From contig JACPOW010000037.1 in the NCBI GenBank assembly GCA_016191335.1, positions 1 to 45,170 of the forward strand: DNA of 45,170 nt. The letters are read 5' to 3'. The notes under the pieces were generated by a model, which saw only the letters and a list, made by a program, of their open reading frames with translations, had not been told where the DNA came from and did not search any database. Shown here piece after piece: positions 39,638 through 45,170 of this stretch (within the stretch, counting starts at the first letter, position 1; each line of letters starts with the position of its first letter). A program made the translations under genes and the position numbers. The DNA is from Elusimicrobiota bacterium (GTDB lineage Bacteria > Elusimicrobiota > Elusimicrobia > UBA1565 > UBA9628).

Positions 39638-42103
39638 CTACAGGGCTTCGAGGGCGCGGAGGAGGTGCCCGGCGGTCGCGTAGCGCTTGTCGGGGTCGGG
39701 GTCCAGGGCTTTGGCGAAGACCGCGTCGAGGCCGGGGGGCAGTCGCGGGTCGAGCCTGGAGGGTGGTTCATGCGCGCCTTTGAGCTTGTTCATCAGCAGT
39801 CCCGTTCCGGTGCCGGAGAACGGCAGCCGGCCCGTGAGGGCCTCGTAAAGGCACAGCGCCATCGAATACTCGTCGGATTCCTTGCGCGCCACGCCCTGCT
39901 CCTGCTCCGGGGCCATGTACCTCGGAGTGCCCACGGAGGAGCCCGTCTTGGAACGCCGGCTGATCGCCTCTTCCGTCAGGCGGGCGATGCCGAAATCCAT
40001 GACCCGCGCCCGTCCTTCGCTGTCCACCATGAGGTTCGCCGGCTTCAGGTCGCGATGGATCACGCCGTGGCCTTGCGCGTAGTCCAAGGCCGACGCCACG
40101 CCGCGGAACAGGTCGCGAGCCCTCTCGAAGGGGATCGTCTTCTCCCGCGCGATCACCTCCTGCAGGGTCCGTCCCGCGATGAACTCGAATATCAGGTAGA
40201 CCTCCCCGTCCTGCTCGACGATGGTGTGGATCTCCACGATGTGAGGATGCTTCAGCTTCGCCACCAGCTTCGCCTCGGCGATGAAGCGCGCGCGCTCCCG
40301 GGGGTCCCAGCGGATCTCCTCGCGCATCCTCTTGACGGCCACGATCCGGTCCAGCGAGCGGTCGCGGCCGAAGTAGACCACGCCCATCCCGCCCGCGCCG
40401 ATCTCGCGGCCCACCTCGAATTTCCCGTCCAGCAGCGCGGGAGCCTTGCCGAGGGGCGGCGGAGGGGGCGCCGCCGGCCGCCGGATCAGGCGCGCGCCGA
40501 GCATCAAGGCCGCCGCGAGGGCGGCCGCCGCGCCCGCGAGCGCGATCCACGGCGGGCGCCCGGAGCCCGAGGGCGCCGCCGGCGCGGGCTCCGCATCCGC
40601 CTTCTCGTTCGGGAACATGTAGATGATGTCGCTCATCAAGGGAAGGGTGAGCGCGGATTCGAGCACGGGGGCGTATTGCGGGTTCAGCCTGGCCGCGGTC
40701 CGCAGCGACGCGAGCGCCCCTTCGTGGTCCCGCAGACCGCCGAGGGCCCACGCGCGGTTGTAGTGGGCCACGGCGTCGTTGGGATCGGCGGCGATGGCGA
40801 GGTCGGCCGCGGCGAGGGCTCCCCGGTAATCCTTCATGTAGTTGAGCGTGCTGGCCTTCGCGTCGAGCAGGAGCGCGTTGTCCGGCGCCAGCTTGAGCCC
40901 CGCCTCCACCGCCGCCAGCGCCGCCGGATAATCCTTGAGCCGGATGTTCGCCATGGCCGCCAGCGCCAGGCCTTCCGCGTTGCGGGGATTGATCTCGACC
41001 GCCTTGCTCAGGAGCCGGATCGCCGCGCTGGGGTCGCCCAGGCTCAGGCTTCGGCGGGCGTCGGCGACCAGGGCGTCGGAGCGGCGCTGCGAATCGAACG
41101 GGACCGGCGCGCCTTCGCGCGCGGCGCCGGAGGGCGGCGGTCCGCCCTGGAGCGGGGACCGCTCCGGCGCGGCGACCGTCGCCGCTTCGCCCGGGCCGCC
41201 GGGGGCGCCGAACATCCTCTCCGCAGTCCCCGCCGGCACCCGGCCCTCCGAGAATTTGAGCGTCGCGTAAGCGCGGTCGTTCCGGGGATTCAGCTTCAGG
41301 GCGGCGACCGCGTCCCGCACGGCTCCCGGGTAGTCGCCCTCCCGGAGCCGAGCCTCGGCCCTGCCGCTCAGGGCGGCGTCGCTCCTCGGGTCCCGTTTCA
41401 AGGCCGCGTCGAAGGCCTCCCGCGCCTTCGCGGGCGGCCCGGCTCCGTTCAGGGCCTGCCCCAGATAGGTGTAGAAGGGCGCGGAATCGGAGGCGGAGGC
41501 GTTGCGCTGGGCGTAGCGCAGCAGTTCCTCCGGCGAGAAGATCTTTTTGACGATCGGATCGGAGAATTTGATGAAGTCGTTCTCGTAGGAGGAGCGGCCC
41601 CTGGGCTGCGGCCGGAACTGCTCCATGGTGGTGCGCAGGCCTCTCTTGATCTCCGTGTGGCGGCCGCGGTAGGCGTCGGAATCCGGGGCGATCTTCTTGG
41701 CGTCGACGTCCTTGCGCAGGTCGACGAACTGATACGCGCCCTTGATGAGGTCCGCGGTCGCCAGCTTGTTGCAGCCGTCGGCGGATTTGCAGCGATCCGA
41801 GAAACCGGTGATCCCCTCGTAAGCGCCGTCGCCGAACTGCTTGTTGAATTCCGCCGCGCGCTCCCGCTCCCGTTCCTCGAACGACGGCTGCGGCGTGCCG
41901 GGGGCGAGCACGGCGGGGGAGGAACCGGTCCCGGGGACCACGACCGTGCCGGCGGCGGCCGGGGATATCCCCAGCCGTTCCAGGCGGCGCTTCTTCAGCA
42001 GGTCGAACTGGGCCTGCTCCTCGGCGGTCGTCTCCTCGGATTGCGCGGCGGAAGGCGTCGCGCCGGCCAATACGAATAAAGCCAGTCCGATAGGGAGAAT
42101 CAT
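39638..42103 (-). CDS. Exported TPR sensor - transmembrane - serine/threonine protein kinase
   Basis: An 821-residue receptor kinase with inverted layout. A signal peptide (LPIGLALFVLAGATPSAAQ) leads a periplasmic region with two TPR blocks (about residues 210-285 and 345-480; AREAFDAALKRDPRSDAALSG, AALAAVEAGLKLAPDNA). One membrane helix is at 519-540. The C-terminal kinase is complete: GAGGMGVVYFG (569-579), K591 in VAVKRM, HRDLKPANL (H683, D685), DFGIA and GTPRYMAPEQ. This is the reverse of PknB-type kinases, whose kinase domain is N-terminal. It probably senses periplasmic proteins or peptides and phosphorylates cytoplasmic targets. Its promoter lies back to back with that of the small secreted protein. 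A paralogue of the same layout is encoded at 43955-45170. Confidence 0.88.
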   Translation of the reverse strand: MILPIGLALFVLAGATPSAAQSEETTAEEQAQFDLLKKRRLERLGISPAAAGTVVVPGTGSSPAVLAPGTPQPSFEERERERAAEFNKQFGDGAYEGITGFSDRCKSADGCNKLATADLIKGAYQFVDLRKDVDAKKIAPDSDAYRGRHTEIKRGLRTTMEQFRPQPRGRSSYENDFIKFSDPIVKKIFSPEELLRYAQRNASASDSAPFYTYLGQALNGAGPPAKAREAFDAALKRDPRSDAALSGRAEARLREGDYPGAVRDAVAALKLNPRNDRAYATLKFSEGRVPAGTAERMFGAPGGPGEAATVAAPERSPLQGGPPPSGAAREGAPVPFDSQRRSDALVADARRSLSLGDPSAAIRLLSKAVEINPRNAEGLALAAMANIRLKDYPAALAAVEAGLKLAPDNALLLDAKASTLNYMKDYRGALAAADLAIAADPNDAVAHYNRAWALGGLRDHEGALASLRTAARLNPQYAPVLESALTLPLMSDIIYMFPNEKADAEPAPAAPSGSGRPPWIALAGAAAALAAALMLGARLIRRPAAPPPPPLGKAPALLDGKFEVGREIGAGGMGVVYFGRDRSLDRIVAVKRMREEIRWDPRERARFIAEAKLVAKLKHPHIVEIHTIVEQDGEVYLIFEFIAGRTLQEVIAREKTIPFERARDLFRGVASALDYAQGHGVIHRDLKPANLMVDSEGRARVMDFGIARLTEEAISRRSKTGSSVGTPRYMAPEQEQGVARKESDEYSMALCLYEALTGRLPFSGTGTGLLMNKLKGAHEPPSRLDPRLPPGLDAVFAKALDPDPDKRYATAGHLLRALEAL

Positions 42104-42115
42104 GGCGGTTCCTTA

Positions 42116-42144
42116 AGTGTAGAAGGCCTACGGGTTCTTGTCAA
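42116..42144 (-). promoter_or_regulatory. Promoter of the TPR-kinase gene
   Basis: On the minus strand TTGACA (42139-42144) and TACACT (42116-42121) are separated by exactly 17 bp. The -10 ends 12 nt before the ATG of the kinase gene, giving a leader of only about 5 nt. Confidence 0.75.
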
Positions 42145-42153
42145 TGAGGGCCC

Positions 42154-42182
42154 TTGACAGCGCCAGGCCGGGAGTTTACACT
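42154..42182 (+). promoter_or_regulatory. Promoter of the small secreted protein gene
   Basis: TTGACA (42154-42159) and TACACT (42177-42182) are separated by exactly 17 bp, the best sigma70-type promoter in the window. Its -35 lies 9 bp from the -35 of the divergent kinase promoter, and the -10 hexamers are identical. It gives a leader of about 22 nt containing CTGGAG as a possible ribosome-binding site. Confidence 0.8.
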
Positions 42183-42211
42183 GGGAAAGACCCCACTGGA
42201 GCGATTGAACC

Positions 42212-42520
42212 ATGAACCCCAAGATCGCCTTAGCCGCCTTCGTCCTGATGCTCGGCGCCGCGCTGCCCGCGGCCGCCCAGGACCAGCCCGACGTCGTCTA
42301 CCAGAACGCTCTTCTCGCCCGCGCGCTGCCGCCCGCGGACAAGGCGTTCTGCGACGGGAAGGCCGGCGCGGAGAAATCCGCCGCCAGCGACGCGTGCCGC
42401 GTCACGCGCCTCTTCCTCGTCGACATCGACGCCGGGAAGGACAAGGGCTTCCCGCCGCTGACGGACATCAAGTACGCCCAGAACAAAGAGGAAAAAGGGA
42501 AGATCCTCGACCGCATGTAG
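42212..42520 (+). CDS. Small secreted protein, function unknown
   Basis: A 102-residue protein with a clear signal peptide (IALAAFVLMLGAALPAAAQ, cleavage after about residue 22). The mature ~80-residue chain has two Cys residues (in KAFCDGKAG and SDACRVTR), which could form one disulfide, and a Lys-rich end (YAQNKEEKGKILDRM). No family recognised. It has its own strong promoter facing that of the TPR-kinase gene, which suggests linked control. A role as ligand or regulator of the kinase's periplasmic TPR domain is speculative. Confidence 0.75.
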   Translation: MNPKIALAAFVLMLGAALPAAAQDQPDVVYQNALLARALPPADKAFCDGKAGAEKSAASDACRVTRLFLVDIDAGKDKGFPPLTDIKYAQNKEEKGKILDRM

Positions 42521-42537
42521 CCGCGCGGCCCGCGCGG
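42521..42537. terminator. G/C hairpin between convergent genes
   Basis: CCGCGCG and CGCGCGG form a 7-bp stem around GCC directly after the small-protein stop. There is no T-tract. It ends 5 bp before the stop of the convergent reductase gene. Confidence 0.4.
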
Positions 42538-42542
42538 GCGTG

Positions 42543-43925
42543 TTACTTCGGCGCGAGCGCCGCGAGCATGTCCGCCACGCGCGTGAACTTCTCCCGGATC
42601 TTCCCGGCCTTGGTGCCGTTGGACTTCTCCAGGGCGTCGAGCATCTGCCAATCGACGAAGCTCAGCGCGCGGACCTTCTTGCCGGCGAGCAGTCCCAAGG
42701 TGGCCTCGAGCGAGGCGTCGGCGGCGGCCGGCAAGGCTCCCGCCTTGAGGTCGGCGAGCAGGGAGTGGACCGTCGCGACGGAGTCGGCGCGGTTGGTCCC
42801 GATGAGGCCCGAGGGGCCGCGCTTGGCCCAGCCGACGACGTACTGCCCGGGAAGAGGGGCCTGGCCCGGCGCCGGGACGACGCGTCCGTCGGCGTGGGGG
42901 ATGTGCCCTGACTTCTCGTCGAAAGGCACGCCCGGGATGGGGATCCCGCGGTAGCCGACCGAGCGCAGCACGAGGCCGACCTCGATCGTCTCGAAGCTCC
43001 CGGTGCCGACCGCCTTGACGCCTCCTTTCCCGTCGCCCTCGAGCCGGTTCTTCTCGAGGCGCATCGCGGTCACGCGCCCGCCCTCTCCGGTCAGCTCGAC
43101 GGGCGAGACGAGGAAGCGTAGGCGCACCTTGCGCTCCTTGAAGCCGTGGCCTTTCTTCGCCTGCTCCTGCACGTACTCCGTCTTCTTCCTCGCGGCGGGG
43201 TCCGCGACGGACGCGAGGTCCGCCGCCGCCTCGGCGGGATCGACGACGAGGTCGGACGCGGTGAGGTCCCCGATCTCCTCGATCTCCGCGAGCGAGTAGG
43301 CGGCCTCGGCGGGGCCGCGGCGGCCCAGCAGCCAGACGGTCTTGACCGAGCTCTTTCGAAGCGCGTCGAGGGCGTAGGCCGCGATGTCGGTCTTGGCCAG
43401 CTCCTCGGCGTCGCAGGCGAGCAGGCGGGCCACGTCCATCGCCACGTTGCCGACGCCCACGACCGCTACCGCGGTCGTGCTGAGATCGAAGGAGCGGTCG
43501 CGGTGGTCGGGGTGGCCGTTGTACCAGCCGACGAACTCGGTGGCGGAGTGGGAGCCCGAGAGGTCCTCCCCGGGGATGCCCATGTGCCGGTCGCTCTCGC
43601 AGCCGACGGCGTAGATCACGGCGTCGTGGGTCGCGGCCAGCTCCGCGGCCGTGACATCGGGGCCGAGCTTGACCCCGCCGAAGAAGCGCACGCGCGGGTC
43701 CTGCGCCGTGCGCTCGTAGACCGCGGCCACGGACTTGATCTTCTGATGGTCGGGGGCGACGCCGCCGCGCACGAGGCCGTAAGGCGTCGGCAGGCGGTCG
43801 AACAGGTCCACGCGCACGGTCAGGCCGGCGGCCTTGAGCAGGGCCTCGGCGGCGTAGAAGCCGGAGGGTCCGGCTCCGACGATGGCGACGGCGAGGGGGC
43901 GCTCCGGCGATCCGAGTTCGGGCAT
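42543..43925 (-). CDS. FprA-type NADPH:ferredoxin (adrenodoxin-like) reductase
   Basis: A 460-residue flavoprotein of the adrenodoxin-reductase/FprA family. The FAD-binding GAGPSG is at 17-22, followed by the family phrase DRLPTPYGLVRGGVAPDHQKIK. The NADPH-binding segment is VVGVGNVAMDVARLL (around residue 155-170). The late FAD contact GWAKRGPSGLIGTNRADS is present. It transfers electrons between NADP(H) and a small ferredoxin in the cytoplasm. Length is normal. It lies between the two TPR-kinase genes, 29 bp downstream of the second one and in the same orientation, but no functional link to them is evident. No ferredoxin gene is visible in the window. Confidence 0.92.
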   Translation of the reverse strand: MPELGSPERPLAVAIVGAGPSGFYAAEALLKAAGLTVRVDLFDRLPTPYGLVRGGVAPDHQKIKSVAAVYERTAQDPRVRFFGGVKLGPDVTAAELAATHDAVIYAVGCESDRHMGIPGEDLSGSHSATEFVGWYNGHPDHRDRSFDLSTTAVAVVGVGNVAMDVARLLACDAEELAKTDIAAYALDALRKSSVKTVWLLGRRGPAEAAYSLAEIEEIGDLTASDLVVDPAEAAADLASVADPAARKKTEYVQEQAKKGHGFKERKVRLRFLVSPVELTGEGGRVTAMRLEKNRLEGDGKGGVKAVGTGSFETIEVGLVLRSVGYRGIPIPGVPFDEKSGHIPHADGRVVPAPGQAPLPGQYVVGWAKRGPSGLIGTNRADSVATVHSLLADLKAGALPAAADASLEATLGLLAGKKVRALSFVDWQMLDALEKSNGTKAGKIREKFTRVADMLAALAPK

Positions 43926-43954
43926 AGGGGGGCTAGGCTACTAAGTTGCGGGAC

Positions 43955-45170
43955 TCAAGACCAGCAGGCGGCGAAGGCGGAGGCGAAGGCCGCGGCGTCC
44001 TTCGGGCGGCGGGTCGGGTCGGGCGAGAGCGCCGAGGCGAAGAACGCGTCGAGGCGCGCGGGCAGGCCGGCCTTGCGCGAGGTCACCGGCGCGAACTCCC
44101 CGCGCATCTTGGGGCCGAGGAAGTCCGGCCCCCGGAAGGGGCGCTCGCCCGTGAGCAGCTCGTAGGCCATGACGGCGAGGGCGTACAGGTCGGAGGCCGA
44201 CGAGACCGAGCCCATCGCCTGCTCCGGGGCCATGTACGGCGGCGTGCCGCTGGCCGAGGTCTGGGTGAACGCGCCGCCGCCGAGCGACTGGTGGGCGATG
44301 CCGAAATCCATGACCTTGAGCTGGCCGTCGTCGGTGACCATCATGTTGGACGGCTTTAGGTCTCGGTGCACGATGCGCCGCGCGTGCGCCGCGGTCAGCG
44401 CCGCGCAGGCGTGCGCGACGATGCCGCGCGCCTGCTCCGGGGTGACGCCCGAGCCGAGCAGCGCGTCGAGGCTCCGTCCGCGGACGAGCTCGAAGACGAG
44501 GTACAGGCCGCCGTCCTCGACCGCGGCGTAGATCTCGGCCACGTTCGGGTGCCGCAGCTGCGCGACGAGCCGGGCCTCCTGCAGGAAGCGGGCCGCGTCC
44601 TCGGCCGAGGCGCGGAAGTCGCCCTGGAGCTGCTTGAGCGCGACCGAGCGCTTGAGCTTCTCGTCGACGGCCTCGAACACCACGCCCATGCCGCCGCGCC
44701 CGAGCTCGTGCGAGATCCGGTACTGCCCCGCCACGAGGTCCCCGGCCTTGAGCGTCCTCTCCTGCGCCGCCGCCGCGGCCTCGGCCGTGCGCGTTCGGCG
44801 CGTGACGACGACCGCCCCTCCGACAAGGCCCATCAGGATGAGGGCCAGCGAGACCACGAGGAAGCCGCCGCGCAGGAGCCCTTTCTCCACGGCCTTGGAC
44901 GGCGCGGGCGCCGCGCCGAGGCGGCGCAGGGCGGCCTCCGTGATGGGCTCGAGCGTCGGGTCGAGCTGGGCGGCCGTGCGGTACTCCTCGATCGCCTCGA
45001 CGGTCCGGCTGAGGCGCTCGAGGATCTTGGCGCGCGTCAGGTGGCCGATCCCGCTCGCGGGCTCGATCTCGAGGGCGCGCTCGATGGTCTTGAGGGCCTC
45101 CCCGTCGCGGCCGCCGATCTCGTACAGCGCCGCGGCGCGCGCGCGCAGGGCGCGCGGGTCGTCGGGGCTT
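43955..45170 (-). CDS. Second TPR - transmembrane - serine/threonine kinase, 5' end outside window
   Basis: The visible 405 codons are the C-terminal part of a larger gene that continues past the window edge. The first ~90 residues read as TPR repeats (ALYEIGGRDGEALKTIERAL, then EAIEEYRTAAQLDPTLEPI). A membrane helix follows (FLVVSLALILMGLVGGAVVV), then a complete kinase: GRGGMGVVFE, VALKQL, HRDLKPSNMM, DFGIA and GTPPYMAPEQ. The internal GTG at 44890 is not the start, because the TPR frame continues through it. The layout matches the kinase at 39638-42103, so the two are paralogues about 2 kb apart in the same orientation. Confidence 0.85.
   Translation of the reverse strand, partial: SPDDPRALRARAAALYEIGGRDGEALKTIERALEIEPASGIGHLTRAKILERLSRTVEAIEEYRTAAQLDPTLEPITEAALRRLGAAPAPSKAVEKGLLRGGFLVVSLALILMGLVGGAVVVTRRTRTAEAAAAAQERTLKAGDLVAGQYRISHELGRGGMGVVFEAVDEKLKRSVALKQLQGDFRASAEDAARFLQEARLVAQLRHPNVAEIYAAVEDGGLYLVFELVRGRSLDALLGSGVTPEQARGIVAHACAALTAAHARRIVHRDLKPSNMMVTDDGQLKVMDFGIAHQSLGGGAFTQTSASGTPPYMAPEQAMGSVSSASDLYALAVMAYELLTGERPFRGPDFLGPKMRGEFAPVTSRKAGLPARLDAFFASALSPDPTRRPKDAAAFASAFAACWS

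Noticed and set aside
43955..44890. Kinase gene starting at the GTG at 44890
   Set aside because: The TPR-coding frame continues unbroken through this codon to the window edge, so the gene is larger and partial.
1..45170. CRISPR array, rRNA genes, prophage or plasmid-type genes
   Set aside because: No regularly spaced direct repeats, rRNA-like sequence or phage or conjugation genes were seen; the TraF-like barrel protein alone is not evidence of a plasmid.

Overview
The window is one continuous piece of G+C-rich chromosome from a Gram-negative bacterium. The outer-membrane signs are an LptF/LptG-type permease pair, a beta-barrel protein and many Sec signal peptides. Several exported proteins begin with a signal peptide and a long Ala/Pro-rich stretch carrying phrases such as SALSAVTPA. 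I associate this style with Elusimicrobiota-like genomes, but that is recollection plus inference and should be treated as tentative. Strong G+C codon bias makes most long antisense reading frames meaningless. They were left out.

Layout. 1-785: tail of an IS256-type transposase joined to the 3' remnant of an interrupted gene. 786-6794 (minus): one tight operon with a GDP-mannose supply set (two sugar-phosphate nucleotidyltransferases, a phosphomannomutase/phosphoglucomutase and a cupin) followed by two paralogous, unrecognised envelope proteins. 6855-11475: two GT-C membrane glycosyltransferases and a methyltransferase, probably part of the same surface-glycan programme. 11502-12536: HtrA-like periplasmic protease. 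12543-15081 (minus): two-gene cytochrome bd-superfamily complex whose larger subunit ends in a c-type haem domain. 15147-16556: M20 peptidase. 16604-16796: foldable inverted-repeat element. 16825-18974: LptF/LptG-type pair. 18997-23100 (minus): beta-barrel protein and a large secreted metallopeptidase. 23239-25587: YchF, an RNA uracil methyltransferase and tRNA-Arg(GCG). 25607-27646 (minus): membrane spermidine-synthase-like protein. 27784-33753: alpha-2-macroglobulin with an intact thioester motif. 33792-39568 (minus): MFS transporter, TrmO, a small membrane protein, an HExxH membrane protein and a glycogen synthase that carries a signal peptide. 39638-45170: two TPR-membrane-kinase receptors, a small secreted protein and an FprA-type NADPH:ferredoxin reductase.

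Three patterns cut across the genes. First, about ten starts (operon-first genes and some single genes) have a TATAAT-like hexamer ending 6-8 nt before the start codon, which predicts leaderless transcripts, whereas several operon-internal genes have Shine-Dalgarno sequences. Second, three exported proteins share a leader architecture: signal peptide, Ala/Pro-rich linker, then an FDG[A/S] tetrapeptide just before the functional region. Third, the glycogen synthase behind such a leader is predicted to leave the cytoplasm, which is unexpected for an enzyme that uses a nucleotide sugar.
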